From assembly GCF_006228385.1 (NCBI RefSeq), contig NZ_CP039852.1:2124001-2188000 (forward strand): a stretch of 64,000 nucleotides of DNA. Direction: 5' to 3'. Under the pieces are notes generated by a model, which saw only the letters and a program-made list of their open reading frames with translations, ran no database searches and was not told the DNA's origin. The translations under genes and the position numbers were made by a program. This DNA comes from Salinimonas iocasae. GTDB lineage: Bacteria; Pseudomonadota; Gammaproteobacteria; Enterobacterales; Alteromonadaceae. Shown in pieces: positions 28,710 through 37,799 of this stretch (position 1 is the first letter of the stretch; every line of letters begins with the position of its first letter).

Positions 28710-29372
28710 ATGTCTGATAACAGTCACTTTTTTGCTCACCTGGCTCGCATGAAACTCATTAATCGCTGGCCATTGATGCACAATGTTCGTAATGAAAATG
28801 TGCAGGAGCATAGTTTACAGGTGGCGATGGTTGCCCATGCCCTGGCTTTGATCAAAAACAGATTTTTTAACGGCACGCTCAATGCTGACCGTATTGCTAC
28901 CATTGCAATGTTTCATGATGTTTCCGAGGTGCTTACCGGTGACCTCCCTACTCCGGTAAAGTATTACAATGCAACGATTGCCTCAGAATATAAAAAAATT
29001 GAAAAAATTGCTGAAAGTAAGCTTATTGAAATGGCCCCTGAAGCATTACGTGATGATTATGCAGCATTGATTGACGGCCACCAGCATAGTGAAGAAGAAG
29101 CCTTTATTGTAAAGGCGGCTGATGTCTTATGTGCCTACCTGAAAACCCTTGAGGAACTTAACGCCGGAAACCGTGAGTTTACCCTGGCAAAGAACCGACT
29201 GGATAAGCTGCTCAGTGCCTATCAGTCACCGGAAGTTGATTACTTTGTTTCACGCTATGTTCCCAGCTTTTCATTAAGCCTTGACGAAATCACGCAGGAT
29301 GAATTTGAAGCTGAACATGGTGCTACGTCAAATCAGCCGGATACTACAGAGGCCCCAAGTGATGATGCATGA
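28710..29372 (+). CDS. yfbR: 5'-deoxynucleotidase YfbR
   Basis: HD-domain phosphohydrolase that dephosphorylates deoxyribonucleoside 5'-monophosphates, 220 residues. Metal ligands are visible in [37 protein letters not shown] and [18 protein letters not shown]-terminal acidic tail of about 25 residues (ending SDDA) extends beyond the usual YfbR core of about 195-200. It is in an operon with alaA and its 3' end overlaps the next HD-domain gene. Confidence 0.94.
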   Translation: MSDNSHFFAHLARMKLINRWPLMHNVRNENVQEHSLQVAMVAHALALIKNRFFNGTLNADRIATIAMFHDVSEVLTGDLPTPVKYYNATIASEYKKIEKIAESKLIEMAPEALRDDYAALIDGHQHSEEEAFIVKAADVLCAYLKTLEELNAGNREFTLAKNRLDKLLSAYQSPEVDYFVSRYVPSFSLSLDEITQDEFEAEHGATSNQPDTTEAPSDDA

Positions 29373-30681
29373 AAGCTGGGAAATACCGTGGCAGGCACGC
29401 CGGCTGCCACGCGTACAGGCTCGTGATGGCGACCATCGAAGCAGCTACCAGCGGGATAAAGCTCGTGTATTGCATTCTGCAGCCTTCAGACGCTTGCAGG
29501 CAAAAACCCAGGTGCTGGGTGTTGGACTCAGTGACTTTTATCGTACCCGGCTGACCCATTCACTGGAGGCGGCTCAAATTGGCACAGGCATTACCGCTCA
29601 ATTGCAGGCCAAACATCCGCAAACCGCTAGTGAGCTGCGGCTGGATACCAGCCTGACAGAAACCCTGTGTCTGGCGCATGATATTGGACACCCGCCGTTT
29701 GGTCATGGGGGCGAGATTGCACTTCATTACATGATGCACGAGCATGGCGGATTTGAGGGCAATGGCCAGACGTTTCGTATCATCACGCAGCTGGAGCCCT
29801 ATACCGCGGAACATGGGATGAACCTGGCCCGGCGCAGTATTCTCGGCCTGATAAAATATCCCAACTTCATCGATAACCTGACGAATCCGGCGTGCCACGG
29901 GCAGATCAATACGTCGTTGCGTCAGGTAAAAGCTGACGACTGGCATCCGCCCAAAGGGCTATTCAGTTGTGACAAGCCGCTATTTGACTGGTTGCTCTCC
30001 CCGTTCAGCGAGCACGATGTATCAGAGTTTATGAAGTTTGACTCTTTTGACAACAAGCACAGTAAAACCCGGCACAAATCTTTTGACTGCACCATTATGG
30101 AAATGGCAGATGATATCGCCTATGGCATCCATGATTTAGAAGATGCCATAGTGATGAGTATGGTGACTTACGATCACTTTATAGCAGATATTGTTGAGCC
30201 ATTGAAAAATCTGGAAGTGCCCTGGTTGTCGGCCAATATCGGACAACTGGCGGTGCGTTTGTTCAGCCAGCACCACCATGAAAGAAAAAATGCTATCGGC
30301 GCGCTGGTAAACTGTTTTATTACTGCCATTACCATTGTGCAGCAGGAACAATTTGAACACCCCTTGCTGGCTAATCAGGCACAATTACCGGCGCAATTCG
30401 AAAAAGCCCTGAGCTTGTTCAAATCGTTTGTTTACCATCAGGTCATCAGACAGTCTGAAGTGCAGATACTTGAGTATAAAGGGCAACAAATGGTCATGGA
30501 ATTGTTTGAAGCCTTTGCCAGTGACCCGCAACGGTTATTACCTGAGAATACCCGGCAACGCTGGCGACAAGCTGAAGAAGCTGGCTATGGCCCACGGATT
30601 ATTGCCGATTACATTTCCGGGATGACCGATGAGTTCGCCGCCCGTTTGTACAGCACACTGTTTGTGCCTAAACACGGATAA
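29362..30681 (+). CDS. dGTPase-like HD-domain deoxynucleoside triphosphohydrolase
   Basis: 439 residues. The Dgt family landmarks are [41 protein letters not shown] (His-Asp metal site) and [17 protein letters not shown]. Members hydrolyse dNTPs to deoxynucleosides and triphosphate. I start at 29362 ([10 protein letters not shown]), inside the end of yfbR, because CAGAGG lies 9 nt before it; the longer in-frame start would add 27 residues read from the yfbR tail. Two dNTP-degrading enzymes in tandem suggest coordinated control of nucleotide pools; a phage-defence contribution is possible but untested. Confidence 0.92.
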   Translation: MMHESWEIPWQARRLPRVQARDGDHRSSYQRDKARVLHSAAFRRLQAKTQVLGVGLSDFYRTRLTHSLEAAQIGTGITAQLQAKHPQTASELRLDTSLTETLCLAHDIGHPPFGHGGEIALHYMMHEHGGFEGNGQTFRIITQLEPYTAEHGMNLARRSILGLIKYPNFIDNLTNPACHGQINTSLRQVKADDWHPPKGLFSCDKPLFDWLLSPFSEHDVSEFMKFDSFDNKHSKTRHKSFDCTIMEMADDIAYGIHDLEDAIVMSMVTYDHFIADIVEPLKNLEVPWLSANIGQLAVRLFSQHHHERKNAIGALVNCFITAITIVQQEQFEHPLLANQAQLPAQFEKALSLFKSFVYHQVIRQSEVQILEYKGQQMVMELFEAFASDPQRLLPENTRQRWRQAEEAGYGPRIIADYISGMTDEFAARLYSTLFVPKHG

Positions 30682-30817
30682 AGCATGAAGTTTTTGTCAT
30701 AAAGAAAGAAAATCGCACTTTTGCAGGTCTTATTCGTAAGTACGTCAAACCAGGCTGTGCAGAGATGTCTCTGATTCACCTGTCAATGTCACCAAAAAAA
30801 CACACGGGTAGGCTCAC

Positions 30818-31822
30818 ATGTCAAAACGCTTTGTCCCTTCAGTAAACCTGACTGAAAATGATGTCACTGATGAATCAGTTTACCGCCAGCGGCGAACGCT
30901 GCTTAAGCGGATGGGGTTCATTGGTGCCGGCGCGCTGTTATCACCCGGCGCGTCAGCACTAGGATGGTTTGATGATGACGAAGAGAAACAGGCAGCTAAA
31001 CGCGAGCCGCTTGATTTTACGCCTGCTGATAAGTACAGCACGTCAGAGACAAAAACACCTTACGATAAAGTTACCAGCTACAACAACTTTTACGAGTTTG
31101 GCACCGGTAAAGATGATCCGGCCAAGTATGCCCATAATCTCGACATTGATCCGTGGTCGTTAAAAATTGACGGGATGGTGGAAAAGCCTTTTACTTTGGA
31201 TCACGCCAACCTGACCCAGCGGTTCAGTTTACAAGAGCGCATTTACCGACTGCGATGTGTTGAAGCGTGGTCGATGGTTATTCCCTGGATCGGGTTTGAG
31301 CTTGCGGAGATTATAAAAGCAGCCCGTCCCCTGTCCTCAGCAAAGTATGTGGCGTTTGAAACGCTCTACGAGCCCGAGCAGATGCGTGGTCAAAACAGTC
31401 GTTTTGTCGGCGGCGGGGTGGATTACCCCTATGTAGAAGGATTGCGGCTGGATGAAGCTATGCACCCACTAACGCTGATGGCAGTGGGACTTTATGGCAA
31501 GACGCTGCCAGAACAAAACGGTGCTCCCATTCGTCTCGTCGTGCCCTGGAAATACGGTTTTAAGAGTATCAAGTCCATTGTACGTATTACGCTAACCGAT
31601 AAAGAACCACCCACCACCTGGAACAAGCTGGCGCCGGATGAATATGGTTTTTATGCCAACGTAAATCCTGAGGTTGATCATCCTCGCTGGAGTCAGGCAA
31701 GCGAGCGTCGAATTACCGGAGGCGGCTTATTTTCCCGTAACCGAATAGAAACACAGATGTTCAATGGTTACAAAGAAGTCGCCCCGCTCTACAAGAATAT
31801 GGATTTAAGAAAATATTATTAA
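30818..31822 (+). CDS. msrP: Protein-methionine-sulfoxide reductase catalytic subunit MsrP
   Basis: Periplasmic molybdopterin enzyme that repairs oxidised methionine in envelope proteins, 334 residues. A twin-arginine signal ([19 protein letters not shown]) is present. The molybdenum-ligating cysteine lies in [21 protein letters not shown], and conserved stretches [28 protein letters not shown] and [19 protein letters not shown] follow. It forms an operon with msrQ, which begins 1 nt after its stop. Confidence 0.96.
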   Translation: MSKRFVPSVNLTENDVTDESVYRQRRTLLKRMGFIGAGALLSPGASALGWFDDDEEKQAAKREPLDFTPADKYSTSETKTPYDKVTSYNNFYEFGTGKDDPAKYAHNLDIDPWSLKIDGMVEKPFTLDHANLTQRFSLQERIYRLRCVEAWSMVIPWIGFELAEIIKAARPLSSAKYVAFETLYEPEQMRGQNSRFVGGGVDYPYVEGLRLDEAMHPLTLMAVGLYGKTLPEQNGAPIRLVVPWKYGFKSIKSIVRITLTDKEPPTTWNKLAPDEYGFYANVNPEVDHPRWSQASERRITGGGLFSRNRIETQMFNGYKEVAPLYKNMDLRKYY

Positions 31823-31823
31823 T

Positions 31824-32474
31824 ATGGCAGTGACTGTTTTTAATCGCCCCGTCCGCTTAAACAACTTTCAGATATGGACAGGAAAAGCGTGTGCCCACCT
31901 ACTGATAACCGGTGCGCTGATTTGGCAATTTTTACTGGGGTTCTCCGACAACCTGGGTGCAGATCCGGTTCAAAGCTTGCTCGATTTTACCGGTAAGCAT
32001 GCTGTTCACCTTCTGTTATTTACGCTGTGTCTGGCGCCCCTTGCCAGATACACTCCGTGCGGTGACTTCATTCGCTACCGCAGGATGATTGGCGTCTACA
32101 CTTTTGTGTATGCCCTGGCGCATTTCTCTACCTACATTTTGTTTGAACTTCAGTTGAACTGGCCACTTATAGGCAGCGAAATCATAGAGCGCCCTTATAT
32201 AAGTGTAGGGTTTGTAGCGCTGTTGATTTTACTGGCCCTCGCTGCTACCTCATTTAATGTCATACGCAGAAAGATGGGCCGGAGCTGGCAATCTTTACAT
32301 AATTGGGTTTACGCCGCGATTTTGCTGGCACTGCTGCATTTTAGCTGGTCACAAAAAACGATTTGGGAAGAACCCATTTTTTACTGGATAGCCGCTTTCA
32401 TTATATTGCTCCCGCGTTTGCAATACGCTATTCAGTCAAAAACGAAAAAGCGAAAACGCTGCAAAACTGCATAA
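31824..32474 (+). CDS. msrQ: MsrQ, heme-containing membrane subunit of the MsrPQ system
   Basis: Inner-membrane b-type cytochrome of the ferric-reductase-like family that passes quinol or flavin electrons to MsrP, 216 residues with about six transmembrane helices. Histidines likely to bind heme lie in KHAVHLLLFTLCLAPLAR, YALAHFSTYILFEL and WVYAAILLALLHFSWSQK. RRMIGVYTF and WQSLHNWVY are family hallmarks. It ends in a basic tail (KTKKRKRCK). Confidence 0.95.
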   Translation: MAVTVFNRPVRLNNFQIWTGKACAHLLITGALIWQFLLGFSDNLGADPVQSLLDFTGKHAVHLLLFTLCLAPLARYTPCGDFIRYRRMIGVYTFVYALAHFSTYILFELQLNWPLIGSEIIERPYISVGFVALLILLALAATSFNVIRRKMGRSWQSLHNWVYAAILLALLHFSWSQKTIWEEPIFYWIAAFIILLPRLQYAIQSKTKKRKRCKTA

Positions 32475-32682
32475 GTCATCAGGGCCGGATTCTGGCCTTA
32501 ACATGCGGTTAACGCGTAACTCAATGAATTTACAAAGATAATACATGAAACTCAGTTACACGATTTGGCGCAAATGGTAAACTGTGTCTTCACTGCCATC
32601 GTCTTTATTTCTGCGACAGAGTGAAAGCTCATCGCCCTGGCTAAATCAGTGGCGACTTCTTATTTTTACGCACTGAGGTTTC

Positions 32683-33897
32683 ATGTCAAATTCACAGCAT
32701 TCTGATCACCAGCCACGCGCGGGTGAGGCGTCACTCAAAGTTGTCACTTTCTGGCTTGCCTTCGGTACGTTCGTACTCGGGTGCAGTGAATTCGCTGCTA
32801 TGGGCTTGCTCCCTTACTTTGCAGACGATTTCGGGATCTCAGAAAAGGCGGCCGGTTATGCCATTAGTGCTTACGCACTTGGCGTGGTAGTTGGCGCCCC
32901 CCTCATCACCATGTTCTTCTCACATATTGCGCGGCGAACGATGCTTATCGCTATGATGATTTTTTATGCCGGTGGAAATTTACTGACCGCGCTGGCCTGG
33001 TCAGAGTGGACTATGAACATAGCACGATTTATTGCCGGCCTGCCCCATGGCGCTTACTTTGGCATAGCTATGTTATTTGCCGCCGATATAGCCGGTAGAA
33101 ATCGGCGCGCCAGAGCAGTAAGCAACGTGATCCTGGGCTTAACCGTGGCCACAATTGTCGGGGTACCGGGTATTAGCGCAATCGGGCAGACGATGGGATG
33201 GCGCATCGGCTTTTTCATGATTTCTGCCTTGTCATTGGTTACGGCCGTGATGGTATGGAAAATGGCGCCTTATCGCGGGCCTAATCCAAATGCAAACCCT
33301 CGGTCAGAGCTAAGCGCACTTAAGAATAAGGATGTCTTGCTGGTGTTGTTGATGGGTGCCATCGGTTTTGGAGGGATGTTTTCCGTATACTCCTATTTCA
33401 GTGCCACATACCTGAACACAACGACCTCGCCAGAGTGGGGTATTGCCGTGATATTATTGATTTACGGTGTAGGTACGACATTAGGTAATTTGCTGGCCGG
33501 CCGGATCGCAGAGGGCCGTTTGCTGCGCACAGCATTAGGTTTTCAGGTATTACTTGGCGTCTCTGCAGCAGCCTACGCGATGTCTGTTGGTAACCCTGTA
33601 TTGATGGCTATTGCACTATTTTGTATGGGCATGGGTGGTGGCATGGTGGTGCCATTGCAAACGCGCCTGATGGATGTTGCCGGTAATGCGCAAACGTTGG
33701 CGGGCGCCATGAATCATGCTGCATTTAATTCTGCCAACGCGTTGGGTCCATGGCTTGCAGGCATCGCCCTTGCCTCGGGTTATGGGTATGCCAGTACCGG
33801 CTGGGTTGGCGTTGCCTTATCAGCCGGGGGCGTATTGATTTGGTGTTTGATTGTTATGACAAACAGCAGTCGACAAACCAGTGAGGCTGTCTCGTAG
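32683..33897 (+). CDS. Major facilitator superfamily transporter (DHA1, AraJ-like)
   Basis: 404 residues with 12 predicted membrane helices. TM1 contains LAFGTFVLGCSEFAAMGLLPYFADDFGIS and the loop after TM2 is SHIARRTML, as in the arabinose-efflux/AraJ group. TM4-5 have RFIAGLPHGAYFGIAMLFAAD. It is likely an exporter of sugars or drugs; the substrate cannot be inferred. It stands alone on the plus strand with about 200 nt upstream. Confidence 0.92.
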   Translation: MSNSQHSDHQPRAGEASLKVVTFWLAFGTFVLGCSEFAAMGLLPYFADDFGISEKAAGYAISAYALGVVVGAPLITMFFSHIARRTMLIAMMIFYAGGNLLTALAWSEWTMNIARFIAGLPHGAYFGIAMLFAADIAGRNRRARAVSNVILGLTVATIVGVPGISAIGQTMGWRIGFFMISALSLVTAVMVWKMAPYRGPNPNANPRSELSALKNKDVLLVLLMGAIGFGGMFSVYSYFSATYLNTTTSPEWGIAVILLIYGVGTTLGNLLAGRIAEGRLLRTALGFQVLLGVSAAAYAMSVGNPVLMAIALFCMGMGGGMVVPLQTRLMDVAGNAQTLAGAMNHAAFNSANALGPWLAGIALASGYGYASTGWVGVALSAGGVLIWCLIVMTNSSRQTSEAVS

Positions 33898-33928
33898 GTG
33901 AATATCCACTATGTGCAGCGCTGCGTTA

Positions 33929-35047
33929 TCATTCAAGCTTAAAGTCTAATTTAACAAAGTATGGGGAAGATTTAACAGGTTTTCCCTCTGCAAATTTTGG
34001 TGCGTACCGCCACTGACTTAATGCATCTACTGCATACTCATTGAACAATCGATCTCTGTCCGATGATTTTTTCACCTCAATGTCTTTAACAAAGCCTTCT
34101 TCATCTACAATAAAAGACATTGTTACTGAACCCTCCCGACCAATTCGGGCTGCTTTAGGTGGATATTTAGGATGTACCCGATAAAGTGGCTCTGGTTCCT
34201 GATCAGATTTCCAGGGCTTCATTCGTCCAATCGCCTGACAGTGCTCAGTAGCCTTGTCGGATTCGCCGCGCTGTTCATAAAGATTGACTAAGCGCGCATG
34301 AGACCCCAACTCATAGGGATGGGTAAAATCCAAGTTTTCTTTAAAGATGTTAGCAACAGTATTAAAGTGCTCAATCGCTTCATCTTTATGTCTGCCTTCA
34401 CTCAACGCGACACCTAACATGAACTTTGCTTCCAGCGTTCGTAAATCCTGATTCCCCCATTCTCCTTCAGCGTAGCGGACTGCATCTTCAAATAACCTTC
34501 TAAGTGACGGCGGTGAGACACGAATCGCTGAGGGCGACTCCACTACAGCTTTGGCCGCTTCTACGTGAGCAAATGCGCGCTCAGACGAGTTTTTATAGTC
34601 TATGTCATCGATATTTAAAACGAGAAAACGCGCTAACTTAGCAGACAACTCACTGCTGCCTTCTGTGCGGTAGTCCAGTTTTGCCAAAGAGTAGATAATA
34701 TCCACATAGGCGACCACCGTGGTATAGCTTTCATCTCCGAACACCGTCCGGTATTCGTCAGCCACCGTTTCGAAATGTTTGACTGCCTGCGAGTCTTTGC
34801 CCGCTATGGCCAGTACATTGGCATAAGAAAAATGGAGTTTGGCAGCTGCGTCGCTGTTTTCGCCGTACTTCTGTACTCCCAGTTGCCAGGCTTTTTTTCC
34901 TAACTTCAGGCTGGCAGGAACATTTTGCTCTTTGAATGCTGCCTGAAAGGCCCGGTAAGTGTCGCTGAAATCATCTGCAACGGTATTAAATGAAAATGTT
35001 GATGCGGCCAGAAAAATAGGAACAGTCAGTTTTTTTGCAGATAACAT
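33929..35047 (-). CDS. TPR-containing protein with C-terminal TonB domain
   Basis: 372 residues. A signal peptide (about 1-24) is followed by TPR-like helices (30-270) and a TonB C-terminal domain (about 285-372: YPPKAARIGREGSVTMSFIVDEEGFVKDIEV, then AVDALSQWRYAPKF). Canonical TonB has an uncleaved anchor and a Pro-rich spacer; both are missing, so this is probably a soluble periplasmic TonB-domain protein. No exbB/exbD lie nearby. It is common in Alteromonadales, but its role is unknown. Confidence 0.88.
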   Translation of the reverse strand: MLSAKKLTVPIFLAASTFSFNTVADDFSDTYRAFQAAFKEQNVPASLKLGKKAWQLGVQKYGENSDAAAKLHFSYANVLAIAGKDSQAVKHFETVADEYRTVFGDESYTTVVAYVDIIYSLAKLDYRTEGSSELSAKLARFLVLNIDDIDYKNSSERAFAHVEAAKAVVESPSAIRVSPPSLRRLFEDAVRYAEGEWGNQDLRTLEAKFMLGVALSEGRHKDEAIEHFNTVANIFKENLDFTHPYELGSHARLVNLYEQRGESDKATEHCQAIGRMKPWKSDQEPEPLYRVHPKYPPKAARIGREGSVTMSFIVDEEGFVKDIEVKKSSDRDRLFNEYAVDALSQWRYAPKFAEGKPVKSSPYFVKLDFKLE

Positions 35048-35326
35048 TTAGCAATTTCCTTTTGCAATATTAGCTTTCCACCCTATCGCCGCTGCGCATT
35101 TCGCACAACCTTGTACTGGATATTACATCACGAAAAAAACGCGACTCATCGATTTCATTAAAAAGCATTAATTTCTCGCACCTTCACTATATGCAACTAC
35201 ACTTATACAGGACGTTATGTCTGGCGATGTCCCTGTTGTTAAGCGAAAAACGGTATCTTCCGGTGCTTAGTTTGTCGGGATAAAACAATAACTTTTGCCA
35301 GTGGAGAGATATCGCTTCATTGGACA

Positions 35327-36184
35327 ATGACTGGACTTCAACTGATGATACAACAATTTGTTAAAAGCGCAGTTTGTGCTGGCCTGCTTATAAGCGGGTC
35401 TGCAGCAGCTATAACCTGGGGAAAACCTGACAGCGGTGAGCACCCTAATGTCGGTACCCTGCTCTTCGTTCAAAACGGTGTGGGCTTTTTCAGCTGTACC
35501 GGCACGATGATTTCCCCGAGAGTGATGCTTACTGCAGCCCATTGTGTAGCAGGGGCCGGCAGTATAAACGATGTCACGTATGTCAGGTTTCAGGATGACG
35601 CCCTGGAAGGTTTGTCAGAGGCATCATCGTTATCAAGTTGGCTTGAAACTGACTGGATGGCCACTGAAACTGTTATCCCGCACCCTCAATGGACAGATTA
35701 TGGAGAGTTTCCGATGACCTACGACATCGGTGTAGTCATTCTCTCTGAGCCTTATACACCATCAAATGGCTTTGCCTCTCTTCCACCGCTGGATTTTCTG
35801 GAAAACCTCAAAGGCCGGGACAGACAAGTCTTTGAGGTGGTGGGTTACGGACGTCAGGGTACTCTCCCACCAACAGAGATGAACGACTATGAAAAGTATA
35901 AAGGTAAAGTCAGACTGCTGGAGGTGTACAGCGAATTAAACGGAAATGGCGAAGCCAGTGCTAAGTTCTCCAATAATCCCGGCGTGAATGGTGGTGGCGG
36001 CACGTGCTATGGCGACAGCGGTGGCCCGACGTTCTATAAAGACAGCAATTTGCTGGTTGCGGTTACATCCTTTGGCTGGGCTAAAAATGGTAATTGTGTA
36101 GGCAACGATTTTAACTACCGCACGGATGTTCAGGATGCAATAACCTTTATCGAAGACGTACTGGCACAATACGGCGACGAGTAA
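35327..36184 (+). CDS. Secreted trypsin-like serine protease
   Basis: S1 family protease, 285 residues, with an N-terminal signal sequence (about 1-27). The catalytic triad is visible: His in MLTAAHCVAG, Asp in YDIGVVILSEP, and Ser in CYGDSGGPTFY. Cysteines C-T-G-T and AAHC, and the pair around the serine loop, suggest disulfides. There is no obvious propeptide or C-terminal sorting domain. Start choice is uncertain: an ATG 18 nt downstream is equally possible and neither has a good Shine-Dalgarno. Confidence 0.92.
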   Translation: MTGLQLMIQQFVKSAVCAGLLISGSAAAITWGKPDSGEHPNVGTLLFVQNGVGFFSCTGTMISPRVMLTAAHCVAGAGSINDVTYVRFQDDALEGLSEASSLSSWLETDWMATETVIPHPQWTDYGEFPMTYDIGVVILSEPYTPSNGFASLPPLDFLENLKGRDRQVFEVVGYGRQGTLPPTEMNDYEKYKGKVRLLEVYSELNGNGEASAKFSNNPGVNGGGGTCYGDSGGPTFYKDSNLLVAVTSFGWAKNGNCVGNDFNYRTDVQDAITFIEDVLAQYGDE

Positions 36185-36257
36185 GTACCACGAGTTCATA
36201 CCTGCCGGCAGGGAGGCCGCTTTATGTGTAAACATCAAAGTAAAACAATCAAATGAA

Positions 36258-36281
36258 AAGCCCCGCATTCGTGCAGGGCTT
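36258..36281. terminator. Hairpin between converging protease and PEP-CTERM genes
   Basis: The stem aagccc/gggctt with an inner gca-ttcg-tgc tetraloop stem. A short T-run follows on the minus-strand side, so it probably ends the PEP-CTERM transcript. Confidence 0.75.
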
Positions 36282-36311
36282 ATATTATTATAACTGGTTT
36301 AACGCGCAGGC

Positions 36312-37364
36312 CTATTTGCTACGCCATCTTAAAAACAGCAAGCCAGAACCTAGCAGAAACAGTACGCCAGGCTCAGGAATATCCATCGGTTCATCCAAAA
36401 CCGCGGTAGCTATAAATAGCTGCTCATAGCCATTGTTTATATTTTTACCGTAACCGCTTTCAGCACCAGTACAAATCTCATCATTAGCCATGCCAAAATC
36501 AGGGTCGCAACCTAAACGCAGGTCAACGCTCATGGTGTAGTCTGATAGGTCATCACCGCTTCCGAATAGCCCTTCCAGTAACGCATTTAGTTCGGGAGAA
36601 ACAATCGCATAAGCAGCAGTATCTTGGCCGAGGTTATGATTGAACGGACCTTCATCAGCCTCCTCAGTACCACAGGATACGGGGATCGGAATGGCACCAT
36701 CAGTATCAACACAGATGGGGCCGCCGGATAATACGTAATCAGTTTCGTTATTATCACCAACCATTGGACCCGATCCATCTGACGTATAACCTGAAGGATC
36801 GCCCATGAAGGTACCGCCGCCACCTTCGCTGACTAAGGCGTAAGCACCGCCGTTGTTCGTGAAATCAAAAATCTCTACAACATCGCCCATATCATCAAAA
36901 ATGGTAACCTGCGCCCAGCCGGCAAGGCTTTGCTCATTGTCACCATTGAGATTGTTGTTGTTGAAGAAAAACACCATTGACTCGCCATCAAGAAAGGTTT
37001 CTAAGGCTGACAAAGAGGTGTCCCAGGTTCCGTCAGCATCTCCGCTAAAATCAGAAACCTGCCCCGGGTCTGTTGTGTCACCAGTGGTAAAGTAGTTTGA
37101 GCCACTTTCCCCTGTAGGCGTGGAATAGGCATTATCCATGCCCGCAAAATTAGTATTAACGGGATTCCCGTCTGCGCCAGTTGCTATGACTACATAATCA
37201 GAAATTTGCCCGGGCGAGGACTGAACGTTTAGCCCTGCGATGGGTAATGAGTAAGAGTTAAAATCGCCGTAGGTAACATAACCCTTACCGGTTAGATCCA
37301 CCAGTGCAGCGTGTGTGGAAAGACTAAGCGCCAAACCTGCCGCGCCAATCATTAATCGTTTCAT
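36312..37364 (-). CDS. PEP-CTERM sorting-domain exported protein
   Basis: 350 residues: signal peptide (1-19), a long acidic Gly/Asp/Asn-rich region and a C-terminal PEP-CTERM tripartite signal (PEPGVLFLLGSGLLFLRWRSK): the Pro-Glu-Pro motif, a hydrophobic helix, then a basic end. Such proteins are cleaved by exosortase (EpsH/XrtA) and are linked to exopolysaccharide and biofilm. No exosortase is encoded in the window. AGAGG lies 5 nt before the start. Upstream sequence has a sigma-54-like promoter. Function of the mature part unknown. Confidence 0.9.
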   Translation of the reverse strand: MKRLMIGAAGLALSLSTHAALVDLTGKGYVTYGDFNSYSLPIAGLNVQSSPGQISDYVVIATGADGNPVNTNFAGMDNAYSTPTGESGSNYFTTGDTTDPGQVSDFSGDADGTWDTSLSALETFLDGESMVFFFNNNNLNGDNEQSLAGWAQVTIFDDMGDVVEIFDFTNNGGAYALVSEGGGGTFMGDPSGYTSDGSGPMVGDNNETDYVLSGGPICVDTDGAIPIPVSCGTEEADEGPFNHNLGQDTAAYAIVSPELNALLEGLFGSGDDLSDYTMSVDLRLGCDPDFGMANDEICTGAESGYGKNINNGYEQLFIATAVLDEPMDIPEPGVLFLLGSGLLFLRWRSK

Positions 37365-37472
37365 GGTAGCCTCTGTAATTTAATTTTTTACAGCTTATTG
37401 GTAGGTTCCGATGATAAATTGCTACTCCTCCTTCTCATCACACAGTGCAAATATGAGATGATGTAAGATAAG

Positions 37473-37489
37473 AAGCATAAAATGCGCCT
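37473..37489 (-). promoter_or_regulatory. Candidate sigma-54 (-24/-12) promoter for the PEP-CTERM gene
   Basis: On the minus strand aGGCGCattttatGCtt has GG and GC separated by exactly 10 nt, close to the TGGCAC-N5-TTGCW consensus. It would start transcription about 100 nt before the PEP-CTERM start codon. PEP-CTERM genes are known in other bacteria to need RpoN with the PrsK/PrsR pair, which fits; -24 T and -12 first T differ from consensus. Confidence 0.5.
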
Positions 37490-37562
37490 TTTTCTTAAGC
37501 GGGTGTTTTTTAAACAATTAATTTTTATTTATAAGTGATCCAAATTTTAAATGTAAAAAAAA

Positions 37563-37735
37563 CCGACACTTACACGCTTTTCAATTAAGATTTGAGCAAT
37601 ATTGACGAGAAATTTTCTAAAATTACTGACAGCGAAATGACAGAGAAATGATTAAGTAATACTTAACAATAAGTTAGTCAAAAAGGATCAATGACAAATT
37701 GTAAAATTTTTTGACACCAGTTGTAAGTGTCCGGA
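37563..37735. repeat. Inverted repeat pair (enhancer-like) upstream of the PEP-CTERM promoter
   Basis: ccgacacttaca at 37563-37574 recurs inverted as tgtaagtgtccgg at 37723-37735 (one base inserted). The inner copy is about 75 bp upstream of the sigma-54-like -24 element, typical for an enhancer-binding protein site. Confidence 0.5.
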
Positions 37736-37799
37736 TGCATGCCTTTCGCCCTCTGTAAAAAAGCAAAAAAGCATGCATTCAGCGCTATACAAGCGGCTA

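Larger units (their letters stand above)
37365..37799. other. Long AT-rich intergenic region upstream of the PEP-CTERM gene
   Basis: 435 bases. It holds a candidate sigma-54 promoter (37473-37489), an inverted-repeat pair (37563-37574 and 37723-37735), and, nearest prpD, an inverted repeat (atgcatgc near 37737 with gcatgcat near 37772) that may act as a prpD terminator on the minus strand. No ORF is seen. Confidence 0.6.

Noticed and set aside
37563..37735. Possible miniature transposable element bounded by inverted repeats
   Set aside because: No target-site duplication is visible outside the ends, and one end has an inserted base. The position upstream of a sigma-54-like promoter explains the repeats better.
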